This document shows, one piece after another, positions 9,149 to 17,946 of a stretch of DNA of 64,000 nt (position 1 is its first letter; each line of letters starts with the position of its first letter). This DNA comes from Paracoccus tegillarcae. Its GTDB lineage: Bacteria > Pseudomonadota > Alphaproteobacteria > Rhodobacterales > Rhodobacteraceae. The notes beneath the pieces are model-generated. The model made no database searches and was not told where the DNA came from. It saw nothing but the letters and a program-made list of their open reading frames with translations. Both the position numbers and the translations under genes were made by a program. The DNA lies in contig NZ_CP025410.1 of NCBI RefSeq assembly GCF_002847305.1, positions 17,869 through 81,868 on the forward strand, given 5' to 3'.

Positions 9149-9737
9149 GAACAAATCCCGCTACATGATCGGCTATGCGCGAACCTCGACCATAGACCAG
9201 AACCTCGATGCACAGATGTTCGCCCTGAAGGCGGCTGGATGCAGCGTGGTCAGGACCGAGCAGAAGAGCGGAACTAGCCTTGATGGGCGGGACGAGCTGA
9301 AGACCATCCTCGATTTCATCCAGGCGGGCGAAACGCTGGTGGTCACGCGCATTGATCGTCTGGCGCGCAGCCTCAGCGATTTACAGGCCATTGTCACGAG
9401 GCTGAAGGAGAAAGGCGCCCATCTGGCGGCGACGGAGCAGCCCGTCGACACCTCGACGGCGACCGGCAAGGCGTTCTTCGACATGCTCGGGGTCTTTGCC
9501 GAGTTCGAAACCAATCTCAGGCGTGAGCGCCAGGCCGAAGGGATCGCTGCCGCGAAGGACCGGGGCGTCTACCGTGGGCGCAAGCCCAAGATCGATATGG
9601 ACGAGATCCGGGAAAAGCTGAAGGCTGGTCAGTCTCCAACCAGAATCGCGCGGGACATGAAGATATCGCGGGGCACGGTCTATAAGGCGAAGGTCGCCCT
9701 CGATAACATGAAAGCGCGAGAGGCAGATCAGCCATAA
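9147..9737 (+). CDS. serine recombinase, resolvase/invertase family
   Basis: This 196-aa protein has the resolvase catalytic domain: YARTSTIDQNLDAQ with catalytic S14, then the RIDRLARSLSDL block and the FDMLGVFAEFETNLRRER helix. A C-terminal helix-turn-helix follows (SPTRIARDMKISRGTVYKAK, about residues 155-178). It cuts and rejoins DNA through a phosphoserine link. On plasmids such proteins resolve dimers or transposon cointegrates. No transposase gene lies next to it, so a dimer-resolution role or a transposon relic are both possible. Confidence 0.9.
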   Translation: MNKSRYMIGYARTSTIDQNLDAQMFALKAAGCSVVRTEQKSGTSLDGRDELKTILDFIQAGETLVVTRIDRLARSLSDLQAIVTRLKEKGAHLAATEQPVDTSTATGKAFFDMLGVFAEFETNLRRERQAEGIAAAKDRGVYRGRKPKIDMDEIREKLKAGQSPTRIARDMKISRGTVYKAKVALDNMKAREADQP

Positions 9738-9772
9738 AGACCAGTCTGGCAATCTTAACTTGCAGTATGTTT

Positions 9773-10627
9773 TTATTCTCGACGTATCGGCGTAAATGCG
9801 GACTGTCGGGCCACCACTCCATTGCGGGTTATGGTGGTCTGTCGTTCGGTCTCATTGCCGGTGTGCCTAACCTCGAATGATACCTCGTTCAGGTGTTCAT
9901 CAAGGCCGCGAAAACATCGATGCATGGCGTCTAGGATGCCGACGTCTTGTATTTGGTTCGGTGCTGGCTTGGGGTTGTTCCGAGGTGACGGAACTGTGGG
10001 CGGAAACAGATAGATGCAAGGCGGAGTCAGATCGTATTGTGCGACCTCTGTCATGTCAGCCGCATCTGCGATTTTAGGGCAGGGACGGCCCAAAGTCCCG
10101 CAGATCCAGTCCCACACAATCAGACCATCAACCCGCTGCTGTCGATCGATGATCTCCGCGGACAGCCGGGTGTGAATCCCGGACCAGACATTATGCCTTG
10201 GGTTTGCGCCTGGGTTGGAGCAGACTGACCAGATCACGAACTCGGACGCGTGCGGGGGTCTGGTAAAGATGTTGGTGTTATTCCCGTCGAGACACCCCTT
10301 AAGCTCGATAACAGAAGTTCGTCCGTTATTGAGTGTAATGGTGTAATCGTGACGGTTTGCTTCTCCTGCTGATGTCCAGTCTGCAATGAACCCACCATCC
10401 TGCATAAAGCTAAGGACACGGCGGACAAACTCACGTTTCGGAGCCATCGTAGCCGCATATTGCCCGCGTAGCCGCTCTATCGCACCTCTGAACAACCCAC
10501 TTTGATAAAGGTCGTGCTCATCGACATTTATTCCAGGAATCTCGTGCGTTCTCGTGCGGAGTGTTTCAGCAAGCTCAATTATCTGCTGTCGGAGTGCTGG
10601 ATTCTGCTCGCACGGAATCTCGGTCAT
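9773..10627 (-). CDS. type II restriction endonuclease, PD-(D/E)xK type
   Basis: This 284-aa protein is encoded directly downstream of, and overlapping by 53 bp, a C5-cytosine methyltransferase, the classic arrangement of a type II system. D94 (HDYTITLNNG) and E108-L-K110 (VIELKG) form a PD-(D/E)xK core. The rest does not match an enzyme that I can name, so the recognition site is unknown. The overlap couples its translation to the methyltransferase, which is coded first. On a plasmid the pair also acts as a stability device. Confidence 0.75.
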   Translation of the reverse strand: MTEIPCEQNPALRQQIIELAETLRTRTHEIPGINVDEHDLYQSGLFRGAIERLRGQYAATMAPKREFVRRVLSFMQDGGFIADWTSAGEANRHDYTITLNNGRTSVIELKGCLDGNNTNIFTRPPHASEFVIWSVCSNPGANPRHNVWSGIHTRLSAEIIDRQQRVDGLIVWDWICGTLGRPCPKIADAADMTEVAQYDLTPPCIYLFPPTVPSPRNNPKPAPNQIQDVGILDAMHRCFRGLDEHLNEVSFEVRHTGNETERQTTITRNGVVARQSAFTPIRRE

Positions 10628-11750
10628 CTTCTGGCTCTTTCATGCTGCGAAGAACTGGCTCAACGATGTGTCGAGCAACATAGCGCACGACAGGAACTGC
10701 AACACCATCCCCCGTCAGGTGATAAGCCTCGTTATATGCGGCAGGCAGGCGATAAGAGTCTGGAAGGCCCATTAGGCGGGCGGTTTCCCGAGCCGAGATT
10801 AGACGCGACCTGATTTTAGACCCCTCAACAACCATGATCAGCTGACGTGATGATCCGCCCGCTGGTGTTCGCAGGCAACCAGCAACGTTATCGAACCGAA
10901 TCTCCGCCCGCTGGACCTTCACGCCGTGCGACCACCGTGTCCGCTTGTAGACACCCCCGACCATACGAATACCGGCGGCTTTAGCAGTCTCAACTTTCGC
11001 GAGGTTAACTTCGGACATCATGCTCAGTAGAGCACGGGTTTCTGCCGCTGTGTGCCAAACGACGTCAGAGGGTTTTTCCTGAAGAATATCTGCAAATCGA
11101 ACCTCGCGGTGGGGCGGCGGCGGCATGTCCCACCATACCCATCTTTCGCGGAGTTCTTCGTTTAGTGTTGAATGAGCCCGGCGCAGTGCGGTGCTGTGCC
11201 ACATTGTAGGGCCGGATGCTGCCGCAGCCTCGTGGCCGATCTGAACACCAATCACGAACAACCGCGGACGGCTCTGAGGGACGAATAGTGCGGCGTCAAC
11301 AACGATTGCTCCAAATAAATAACCTAAATCCGACATCGCTTGACAGATGGCCACAAAGTCAGTGCCTCCGTGCGATGTTAGCGTCCCAACAACATTCTCC
11401 AGGGCCATGACACGAGGAAGCCGACCCTCTTCCTTAAGTTCATTGGCGATCTGCATAAACGGCCAAAAGGTCCCCGATCGATCCCCTCGGAGCCCAGCGC
11501 CGCCGCCGGCGAGCGATAGGTCTTGGCATGGAAATGAACCCCAGATCAGATCCGCAACTCCCGGCAGGTCGTCGGGTCCAACTTGACGAATGTCGTCAAC
11601 AACCAGCTCTCTATCACCCCAATTGTCGGCATAGGTGATGCCCTTGCGCCGGTCAAAGTCATTTGCAAACACACATGACCATCCGTCACCTAGACCAGCA
11701 CGGACCATCCCGCCACCTGCGAAGAACTCATAAAAGGTCCGTGTGTTCAT
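10575..11750 (-). CDS. DNA (cytosine-5)-methyltransferase
   Basis: The 391-aa product starts at 11750 because AAGGGA lies 10 bp upstream; longer in-frame starts lack a site. Conserved motifs are in order: I (EFFAGGGMVRAGLG, from residue 8), IV (GSFPCQDLS, catalytic C75), VI (ENV, 119-121) and VIII (QSRPRLF, 159-165). The motif IX-X region is ARETARLMGLPDSY and GDGVAVPVV. The target-recognition region (about 205-300) would set specificity. It protects plasmid and host DNA from the downstream restriction enzyme. Confidence 0.93.
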   Translation of the reverse strand: MNTRTFYEFFAGGGMVRAGLGDGWSCVFANDFDRRKGITYADNWGDRELVVDDIRQVGPDDLPGVADLIWGSFPCQDLSLAGGGAGLRGDRSGTFWPFMQIANELKEEGRLPRVMALENVVGTLTSHGGTDFVAICQAMSDLGYLFGAIVVDAALFVPQSRPRLFVIGVQIGHEAAAASGPTMWHSTALRRAHSTLNEELRERWVWWDMPPPPHREVRFADILQEKPSDVVWHTAAETRALLSMMSEVNLAKVETAKAAGIRMVGGVYKRTRWSHGVKVQRAEIRFDNVAGCLRTPAGGSSRQLIMVVEGSKIRSRLISARETARLMGLPDSYRLPAAYNEAYHLTGDGVAVPVVRYVARHIVEPVLRSMKEPEDDRDSVRAESSTPTADN

Positions 11751-11897
11751 GCTTTTCGTTCCCTTTGTGTTCTCAACTTGTGATCCTATCAGACTAGCAG
11801 AATCTCTTGAACCCAAAATGGTTGGCTTGGCTGGCGAACGTTTCGTGCCAGACGGCAGCAATGTCCCGGTTCTCGGCGGTTTATGGACTATGCAGGT

Positions 11898-12245
11898 TCA
11901 AGGCGCGGAAACGGCATCAGGACGGCTTGCCGCCGCACGTTCGGTCACGCCCAGTTCCTCCGCGCGTCGCCAGAATTCCTGATGCGCCTTCGAGACCTCT
12001 CTCGCACGCTCGAGCACGGCCTGACGGGTGGCGTCCATGCAGATGAAATAATCCGTTATCTCGCTGAAATATCGTTCAAAATCGGCTGACACCATGTCGG
12101 CATAGTCCCGGAACTCGGCATCGCCGGAGGGAACATAGGGTTCCTCTGGCGGCAGGCAGATGCTGCTCGATCCCGCTGACAACGCGTGGACGGCGGCGGG
12201 AACGACCGCGAGGGCGATCGTGAGCGCCTGAATTGCTCTGTTCAT
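11898..12245 (-). CDS. small exported protein of unknown function
   Basis: The 115-aa product starts at 12245, chosen because GGAGG lies 7 bp upstream. The N-terminus is a signal peptide (MNRAIQALTIALAVVPAAVHA). The mature part has two cysteines (SICLPPEEPYVP and DYFICMDATR), a possible periplasmic disulfide. It is helical and charged toward the C-terminus. It lies just after repC on the same strand. No family recognised. Confidence 0.65.
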   Translation of the reverse strand: MNRAIQALTIALAVVPAAVHALSAGSSSICLPPEEPYVPSGDAEFRDYADMVSADFERYFSEITDYFICMDATRQAVLERAREVSKAHQEFWRRAEELGVTERAAASRPDAVSAP

Positions 12246-12318
12246 CGGATTATCCTCCTGACCTCGATCTGGTCCTGCGGCAGCGGCACGAACTGGCACA
12301 CCCATTTCTCAACCATCT

Positions 12319-13569
12319 CTATTTATTGTAGATTTTCCATTGCTTGAGCCGGATCAGGCTGCCGTGCAGGTTGAGCCCGCCGCGTTCGGCAATCCGCGTC
12401 ATGGCACAGAGCATGGCGCCGGGCCGGCGCACGGGCTGGACGGCGCGATGCTGGTTGGCATCGATCACCAGGACGGTCAGGGCCGCCGCGAGATTGCCCA
12501 TCAGCTGGGCCGCATCCTCCCAGGCTGAGGGTCTGATCCCGAGATCGGGCAGGATCGAGATGGCCGCCTTGATGAAATGTCGATCATCCAGCGCCTGGCC
12601 GGGTTGGCGGAACCCATCGAGATAGAGCCGCATGTCATCGCTGGCCATGCGGTAAAGCTCGTCGGGGCTGAAGGTTTCTGTCAGTTCGGGCTTGCGACCA
12701 TCGCCGGGACGACGATCATCTTCTTCTCTGCAATCGCCCGTGCCGTCAGGCACTGGCGCAGGAAAATCATCGTCGGCCCGCTTGCGGGCCGTCCGCATGT
12801 CCCTGGCGGAGGAACCGCTACAAGAATCAAGACTCTTTAGGTTTGTATTTAGTATCGCCGGAACCCTGGATTCCGGCACGCCGGAAGATTCTGCACGACA
12901 TGAGAGGAAATCCCGAAGGGCATCAAGGGTGTCCGTGATCTCCTGGAGATGGGCTTCGAGACTGTCGATCGTCCGGAATGCGGCGTAGCGGCGCGGCCAG
13001 CTGGCAAAGGACCGCAGGGCCTCGGGCAGCGCCGGATGCTTCGGATCGATCTCAATCAGATGCTCGATAAGCTGCCGCACGTCGCGCTTGGCAGCCGAGC
13101 ATTCCAGCCGCAGGGCCTGGCAGCGACGCTGTTCAGCCTGGCGCAAGGCGTCGAGGCCGATCAGGTCCTCGACATGGCGGATCAGGGGCGCGAAGTTGAT
13201 GCCGAGGCGACGGCCACCTGAAAGCTCAACGCCGGAGCGGTGTCCATCGGCGGCCGTGTCGATCTCGACGAGGCCACGGGTTTCCAGCTGACGCTCGTGT
13301 CCCCGCAGCGCACGATCCGTAATGCCAAGCTCGGCTGCCAGATCCTGCTGTGCCCGAAAGCAGACCGGATCGCGGTCAGGATCGGTCCAGTCGCTGACCG
13401 AGGTCGCGCGCATCATGCGCAAGAGCGCATCGCGGCGGGCGAGGCCGAGGCCGAAGGCACGCCTGGCGTGCCGCTCGATCAGTTCGACCAGGTGGTTGAA
13501 GGTGATCCCTTCCGGCAGCACAGGCCGGGCGGGTCGTGGCGCGGCTTGTGCCGCATGGCTCATTGTCAT
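12319..13569 (-). CDS. repC: plasmid replication initiator RepC
   Basis: This is a 416-aa RepC-type initiator. The start at 13569 has GGAG 6 bp upstream. The N-terminal winged-helix part includes DLAAELGITDRALRGHERQL. A low-conservation linker (about 230-310) is followed by the conserved C-terminal domain (SPDELYRMASDDM, DRHFIKAAISILPDLGIRPS, NLAAALTVLVIDANQHR). RepC proteins of alphaproteobacteria start replication inside their own gene, so oriV may lie in the AT-rich linker near 12830-12860. No repA or repB is adjacent; the ParA-like gene is 20 kb away. A second RepC C-terminal domain exists in the chimera at 51447-52400. Confidence 0.9.
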   Translation of the reverse strand: MTMSHAAQAAPRPARPVLPEGITFNHLVELIERHARRAFGLGLARRDALLRMMRATSVSDWTDPDRDPVCFRAQQDLAAELGITDRALRGHERQLETRGLVEIDTAADGHRSGVELSGGRRLGINFAPLIRHVEDLIGLDALRQAEQRRCQALRLECSAAKRDVRQLIEHLIEIDPKHPALPEALRSFASWPRRYAAFRTIDSLEAHLQEITDTLDALRDFLSCRAESSGVPESRVPAILNTNLKSLDSCSGSSARDMRTARKRADDDFPAPVPDGTGDCREEDDRRPGDGRKPELTETFSPDELYRMASDDMRLYLDGFRQPGQALDDRHFIKAAISILPDLGIRPSAWEDAAQLMGNLAAALTVLVIDANQHRAVQPVRRPGAMLCAMTRIAERGGLNLHGSLIRLKQWKIYNK

Positions 13570-13677
13570 GTCTCTGCTCCTGTCATGGTCAGGCGCAGGA
13601 AATCCGGGCAAATTTTCTTCGGTCGCGCTGGCGCGTTTTTGCTTGATCTGCTTGTCGAGGGGGATTACAAATGAGCC

Positions 13678-13765
13678 TATCGTATTGGGCTATTCAGGTT
13701 TGGCGACCTGTTTGCATGATCCCCCCCGCCGGGTTCCCCGCGCGGGGGTTCGCTTTTTCGGGGTC
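13678..13765 (+). ncRNA. candidate antisense RNA controlling repC
   Basis: TTGATC (13643-13648) and TACAAA (13666-13671) are spaced by 17 bp on the plus strand, opposite the repC leader. A GC-rich stem follows (CCCCCGC ... GCGGGGG, about 13724-13752), then CGCTTTTTCGG. This is the layout of the countertranscribed RNA that limits RepC expression in repABC-type plasmids. It is inferred from position and structure only. Confidence 0.35.
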
Positions 13766-13871
13766 TGACTGTCCTCGCTCGATGATTCTTGAAGAATTCT
13801 TATCGCGACAGGCTACATCTTCTGGTCGCAGTGGGCAATTCTTGATCCCGTCCGCGCTTTTGCCGCAATAT

Positions 13872-14552
13872 CTAGTAGCGTACCAGCTCAAAACCCTGCG
13901 CGCCGAAATAGTCTGTCCACTCGACGCCAACGGCCCGATACCGGCCTGCGGCATCGCAGGGCCCCTCCTGGCGAAGGCCGGTCTCCATCCAGGCAGGAGC
14001 TTCGAGGATGCTCACGCCATCCCAGGAAAAATCGCCCTGCGTTCCATAGCTGCCTTCATTGACGCGGCGCTTGAACGTGAAGCAGTTCTCATCGCCGTCG
14101 CTGTTCCGCTGCACGCGCTGCCACCAGTCGATGTCATAGACCTTGATCGATCTCACGAAATCATAAGTCGGACCGGAGATATCGACATTGGCGCGAGAAC
14201 CACCGGCAACCTGAATGGCCATATCTCGCATGATGGCTGCCTGCGGCTTGTAGGACTGCACCGGCAGTGCCGTGGCGCTGATGGACCAGAACTGCTCGGT
14301 TGGCGATTTGTCTTGGAAGGACGCATTCATCGGGCATCGCCAGATCTGAAGCGGAGGCTCGATCGGCCAGGGGGTGATGCGGCGAATGAATTCCGCACGT
14401 GCGGCCGCGCATTCCGCCGAGGCCGGCCAACCGCCTGAGAGGCACAGCAGGATAGCGCAGTCGATCGGGTAGGCGTTCACCGCAGTTGCTGGGCCGAAAA
14501 TGCTGCACGAAGCAGCGAGGACAGTTCCGACCAGAGTTCTCTTCGAAAGCAT
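13872..14552 (-). CDS. exported protein of unknown function, linked to luxR
   Basis: The 226-aa product starts at 14552 (AGGTGG upstream). It has a signal peptide (MLSKRTLVGTVLAASCSIFG and on to ATAVNA), then AYPIDCAILLCLSGGWPASAEC, a Cys-rich motif I associate with exported proteins coded near conjugation genes. The stretch RRITPWPIEPPLQIWRCPM follows. The remainder is soluble and has no obvious enzyme motif. It lies downstream of luxR on the same strand, with a perfect 12-bp inverted repeat just before its start, so quorum-linked control is possible. Function unknown. Confidence 0.7.
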   Translation of the reverse strand: MLSKRTLVGTVLAASCSIFGPATAVNAYPIDCAILLCLSGGWPASAECAAARAEFIRRITPWPIEPPLQIWRCPMNASFQDKSPTEQFWSISATALPVQSYKPQAAIMRDMAIQVAGGSRANVDISGPTYDFVRSIKVYDIDWWQRVQRNSDGDENCFTFKRRVNEGSYGTQGDFSWDGVSILEAPAWMETGLRQEGPCDAAGRYRAVGVEWTDYFGAQGFELVRY

Positions 14553-14566
14553 GATCCACCTTACCT

Positions 14567-14602
14567 GCATAAACGCCTTTCGCTAGCAATAGGCGTTTAT
14601 GC
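14567..14602. promoter_or_regulatory. perfect 12-bp inverted repeat before the exported-protein gene
   Basis: GCATAAACGCCT (14567-14578) and AGGCGTTTATGC (14591-14602) are exact complements, separated by 12 bp. The element sits between the luxR stop (14671) and the next start (14552). There is no U-run after it, so an operator or RNA control hairpin is more likely than a terminator. Confidence 0.5.
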
Positions 14603-14670
14603 GATTTATAGCAAGGTTCCTGACGTGGGTCGAGACCAGCCGGCAAGGCGCGCAGATCCACGATGAGCAC

Positions 14671-15294
14671 CTAGATCAGTTTTCTCGTGATGGCTGTTGC
14701 AACTGCTTGGGTGCGGTTATTGGACCCAAGCTTTTTGGTGGCAGAAATGGCTCTCTGCTTCACCGTCGATTCTGCAATCGACAGGTGCTCGGCGATATCG
14801 GCTTGTCCATAGCCGTCGCGTAGTGCGCGAAGCACCTCTAGCTCGCCATCAGTCAGGTCGGCCTCGTGGAGGACAAGCTCTGTCCATATCTTGAACTTGG
14901 CATCAACCATCATGATTTCCGCGTCTGTGAATTCTCGATCTGATCTTGATAACGTCAGGAAAGACCTTTTTTTGTTGAGCTTTCTAGCCAACGCCATCCC
15001 GTAGTTCAGCTTGAAGTGCCGCGCTTGCTTGAGCACACCGAGCAGGTCTGGAAACTTCACTTCGGACCAGCGAACGGCGCCTGTACGGGTCATTGACCAG
15101 AGAGCGATCGGATCTCCAAAGAAGTAATTCTTTGTCTCGTAGATCGTGCGCCAGCTTTCTGGATAAGTTGTCTGCAGATGCTCGGCTCCCTTGTAGACGG
15201 TCAGGTTGAAGCCGATGATCCAGCCTGTTGGCGAGAGCTCGTTCAAGATCTGCATTTCTGTGTCGAAGTTCGGGATGAGCTGATTGATCGCCAT
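14671..15294 (-). CDS. LuxR-family acyl-homoserine-lactone response regulator
   Basis: This 207-aa protein has the two-part LuxR form. The N-terminal autoinducer-binding domain shows YPESWRTIYETKNYFFGDP and AVRWSEV, with the conserved W, Y, D, P and W around the ligand pocket. The C-terminal LuxR helix-turn-helix runs from LTDGELEVLRALRDGYGQAD through IAEHLSIAESTVKQR to the ATKKL helix. It is divergent from the luxI unit, with 126 bp between the two starts. It probably senses the signal made by the neighbouring LuxI and acts on the two TGCAA...TTGCA dyads seen nearby. Confidence 0.92.
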   Translation of the reverse strand: MAINQLIPNFDTEMQILNELSPTGWIIGFNLTVYKGAEHLQTTYPESWRTIYETKNYFFGDPIALWSMTRTGAVRWSEVKFPDLLGVLKQARHFKLNYGMALARKLNKKRSFLTLSRSDREFTDAEIMMVDAKFKIWTELVLHEADLTDGELEVLRALRDGYGQADIAEHLSIAESTVKQRAISATKKLGSNNRTQAVATAITRKLI

Positions 15295-15374
15295 GGCGTC
15301 CAGAAATTTGGTTGAGTTTATGTCTTTTCGGATATGACAGATGGTCTACTGGGGTAGCGTCCGCCTCGCAAGAG

Positions 15375-15392
15375 TGCAAAAGATCGATTGCA
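15375..15392. promoter_or_regulatory. lux-box-like dyad before the luxI unit
   Basis: TGCAA-N8-TTGCA lies in the luxR/luxI divergent region and ends 28 bp before the first start of the luxI unit. The flanking bases (GTGCAAAAG...ATTGCATG) are nearly repeated at 16300-16318, in front of the next transcription unit. It is a likely binding site for the LuxR protein, though the consensus differs from the Vibrio lux box. Confidence 0.5.
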
Positions 15393-15420
15393 TGTTATGG
15401 TTGTGGCGGAGAAGTAGGGT

Positions 15421-15636
15421 ATGACGGATCGACCGACAGCAAACCGGATTGTTGCGGAAGCGGAGTTCACAATCGACATGGTGGATACCATGAAGAAGTA
15501 CTTCGACTTCTACGCGAGTGACGGCGTTCTTCGCGTCCAGATTTCCGATTTTGGCCTATGGCTGCCGCATCCTGAGATGCCGTGCAGGCAGTTTCTTGGT
15601 CTCGCTAGGCTCCCGGAAGCAGAGAGTAAGCATTGA
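15421..15636 (+). CDS. small hypothetical protein coupled to luxI
   Basis: This 71-aa reading frame has a stop that overlaps the luxI start (TGATG), which implies translational coupling. It is soluble, with no recognised motif; the sequence includes MVDTMKKYFDFYASDG and LWLPHPEMPCRQFLG. Its place between luxR and luxI suggests a modulator of the circuit, but nothing in the sequence shows how. Small size and lack of homologues known to me keep confidence moderate. Confidence 0.55.
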   Translation: MTDRPTANRIVAEAEFTIDMVDTMKKYFDFYASDGVLRVQISDFGLWLPHPEMPCRQFLGLARLPEAESKH

Positions 15637-16295
15637 TGATCGAGTTTCGCGCACCTAAACCTGAGAACGTGCTGCTCGAAGCGATCACGCTGCCCGGCCG
15701 AGTGGACAGATACCACCTGATTGCCGAATTCCTACGTATGCGGAAGCGGGTCTTTGTGGACGAGAAGGCATGGCCGCTGTTTTATGCAGACGGCCTTGAA
15801 TTCGAGCAATACGACACCTTTGATACCACATATATCTTAGCCCATGATGGCAAGAAGGTGTTCGGGGGCGCACGTCTTCGGCGAACGGACATGCGCGCGG
15901 GCGCAGGGTCAATCGCCTACTCGTACATGATCCGGGATGCCTTTTTGGGCCTTCTGCCCAATATGCCGAAGAATCTTTGCTATAGCGAACCGCCCATGGA
16001 CAGCCAAACCTGGGAACTAACCCGGCTGGTGGCGACTGGTGGCCCGAACATAGTTGAGCAAGTTTTGGTGGCCGCGAATGAGTATATTTATCAGGCTGGC
16101 GGATCGAGGTGTCTATTCCTTGGATCACCAGCATTCCTTCGGATGGCTAAGCGGCTCGGTTGGGAACCTGCTCCTTTAGGTGATGTCGTGGGCAACAATG
16201 ACGGACGATTTGTTGCGTTCGGATGCGGTATTCGGAAGCCAATCACCGGCCCAAAAGCACCAATTTCCAACACGGTGAGCGTGTTCACGGGCTAA
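15636..16295 (+). CDS. acyl-homoserine-lactone synthase, LuxI family
   Basis: This 219-aa protein carries the LuxI invariants: RKRVFVDEKAWPL (R and F of RxxxF, then W), EFEQYDTFDTTYIL (E and D), GGARLRRTD (R) and WELTRLV (E and R). It uses acyl-ACP and S-adenosylmethionine to make the diffusible signal. The ATG at 15636 overlaps the upstream stop; a TTG three bases earlier is less likely. The acyl chain length cannot be told from sequence alone. Confidence 0.93.
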   Translation: MIEFRAPKPENVLLEAITLPGRVDRYHLIAEFLRMRKRVFVDEKAWPLFYADGLEFEQYDTFDTTYILAHDGKKVFGGARLRRTDMRAGAGSIAYSYMIRDAFLGLLPNMPKNLCYSEPPMDSQTWELTRLVATGGPNIVEQVLVAANEYIYQAGGSRCLFLGSPAFLRMAKRLGWEPAPLGDVVGNNDGRFVAFGCGIRKPITGPKAPISNTVSVFTG

Positions 16296-16299
16296 AAGC

Positions 16300-16318
16300 T
16301 GCAAAAGCGACTATTGCA
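16300..16318. promoter_or_regulatory. second lux-box-like dyad, before the virB region
   Basis: TGCAA-N9-TTGCA sits just after luxI and 128 bp before the next start. Both arms and flanks (CTGCAAAAGCGA...ATTGCATGC) copy the site at 15375-15392. If functional, it would put the 120-aa gene and perhaps the whole virB operon under quorum-sensing control. Confidence 0.45.
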
Positions 16319-16446
16319 TGCATTAGCGGCATTGACTCTCATAAGCTTCTAACTATCATAACAGCGTGTTTTGCGACAACAGCTAGTGACGCAAGCACGA
16401 AAATGTAGTTGGAAGTGGTTCTGAAGCGAGAAGGCTAGGGACCACC

Positions 16447-16809
16447 ATGAGAAGCGATGCGGCACCTGTGATTGTTGAGGATAAACTGAAAGAGGTGCTG
16501 GCTAACGGACGAGGTGGTTTGCGTATTGTGTGTGCTGACACACCTACGCGGCGCGGAAGTTCCTGGGGCGGTGACTGGCATGTTTATGCGGTTACCGATG
16601 AGGGTGAGCGGTGGGTCTTGATGACATACCGTCTTGCTCAAAGAACTTTTAAATCCCTCGCCGGCATTAGCTCCCTCGTCATAGACTTGGGACTGCCGCG
16701 ACTCATGGTTCCACACCATGAGGGTGAGGCGTATGAGCTATGGATGGACGGGCGGTATCGCATTTTCGACCAGCGCGGTAATCTGGTCAGCTCCGGCAGT
16801 TTCAACTGA
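16447..16809 (+). CDS. hypothetical protein ahead of virB1
   Basis: This 120-aa soluble protein has no signal peptide. The sequence contains repeated aromatic turns ([36 protein letters not shown]) that suggest a small beta-rich fold. It stands between luxI and virB1, with about 110 bp before virB1, and lies directly behind the second lux-box-like dyad. A regulator or entry control of the transfer operon is possible from context only. Confidence 0.6.
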   Translation: MRSDAAPVIVEDKLKEVLANGRGGLRIVCADTPTRRGSSWGGDWHVYAVTDEGERWVLMTYRLAQRTFKSLAGISSLVIDLGLPRLMVPHHEGEAYELWMDGRYRIFDQRGNLVSSGSFN

Positions 16810-16921
16810 TCTACTAAACGATATCCGCCATTCCGGCGGCTCGTGTCATATACAAGCCTTTAAGCGACAGTTCACCCACCCCTACCAAGGTGACGATGGA
16901 CTTATTTCTTCTCTGAGAACG

Positions 16922-17635
16922 ATGCGGGGAATGGTGGCAGCAACGCTGACCTTCCTGCTCCTGACCGTTTCGTTCAGCCAGGCCGATGTGATCCGCTTCG
17001 GCGCAGACGGATCCCAGATCAAACCCGGCCCTCAGTCGGTCCAGCGTTTCGACACTCAGGGCCGACGCCGCGAGGCAGAACAACCGGCGGACAGCCCGGA
17101 AGCGGTTGCCGAGCATCTGGCGCTGCGCGACGAGCTGGCCGCGCTTGGCGGCGAGCAGGTCATCATGGGCCGCGCGCCCACCGATCGATATGCCGGCGCA
17201 CGTCCGAGCGTGCGGCAGACGGCGCTGAGGTATCAGAACCATCCCGCGATCAGGGCTGCGGGACTATCCCGCAGCCAATGGATCGCGACCTTCGAGGCGC
17301 TGGTCTGGCAGGAATCGCGGTTCAATGCCCGTGCCCTCAGCCCGAAAGGTGCGATTGGTCTGGCCCAGCTGATGCCGGGAACGGCGAAGATCCTCGGCGT
17401 CAATCCTCACGATCCCATACAGAACCTCGATGGCGGGGCGCGGTATCTGCTGACGCAGATGCAGCGGTTCGGCAGTCCGACCCTTGCCCTGGCCGCCTAT
17501 AATGCCGGCCCCGGTGCCGTCCAGAAATACGGCGGCGTCCCCCCCTATCGAGAGACCCGAAATTACGTCGTCCGCATCATGGCGGAGCGTGATCGCCTCA
17601 TGGCTCAGGCGTCAACTCAGGAGAAAGTCAAATGA
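16922..17635 (+). CDS. virB1: VirB1-like lytic transglycosylase
   Basis: The 237-aa product starts at 16922 with a signal peptide ([20 protein letters not shown]). The SLT domain covers about residues 115-225: catalytic Glu in WQESRFN, then [35 protein letters not shown] and YRETRNYV. It opens peptidoglycan so that the T4SS channel can be built. Its stop overlaps the virB2 start by 4 bp (ATGA). Longer starts upstream overlap the 120-aa gene and lack a signal peptide. Confidence 0.9.
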   Translation: MRGMVAATLTFLLLTVSFSQADVIRFGADGSQIKPGPQSVQRFDTQGRRREAEQPADSPEAVAEHLALRDELAALGGEQVIMGRAPTDRYAGARPSVRQTALRYQNHPAIRAAGLSRSQWIATFEALVWQESRFNARALSPKGAIGLAQLMPGTAKILGVNPHDPIQNLDGGARYLLTQMQRFGSPTLALAAYNAGPGAVQKYGGVPPYRETRNYVVRIMAERDRLMAQASTQEKVK

Positions 17636-17946
17636 AACGGTACTATGTTCAGGCTGCGGTCGCAGTCCTGGCGGTGGCTCTCGTCATCTTTCACGCAAGC
17701 GAAGTGCTGGCGCAGGCAAAGGGCTCGGTCGATTTTTCCAAGGTCGACAAGGTGGGGACGGGTTTCATCACCTGGCTCAAGGGCAATATCGCCATCGCCA
17801 TCTTTACCGGCGCCTTCATCATCTGTGGCTTCATGGCCGCGATGAACCGGATCAGCTGGTGGTGGGTCGTCATGATCTTCGTCGGCGGGTTTTTCGTCTT
17901 CGGCGGTTCCACCCTCGTCACGCAGATGAAATCGGCGCTGACCTGA
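17632..17946 (+). CDS. virB2: VirB2-like pilin
   Basis: This 104-aa preprotein has a signal sequence ending near VLA-QAKG. Two hydrophobic helices follow ([20 protein letters not shown] and [17 protein letters not shown]), separated by a short positively charged loop, the normal VirB2/TrbC pilin form. It is the major subunit of the conjugative pilus. It overlaps virB1 and virB3 by a few bases. Confidence 0.9.
   Translation: MKRYYVQAAVAVLAVALVIFHASEVLAQAKGSVDFSKVDKVGTGFITWLKGNIAIAIFTGAFIICGFMAAMNRISWWWVVMIFVGGFFVFGGSTLVTQMKSALT

Noticed and set aside
13671..14438. A 255-codon plus-strand frame
   Set aside because: It is antisense to the exported protein (13872-14552) that has a signal peptide and ribosome site.
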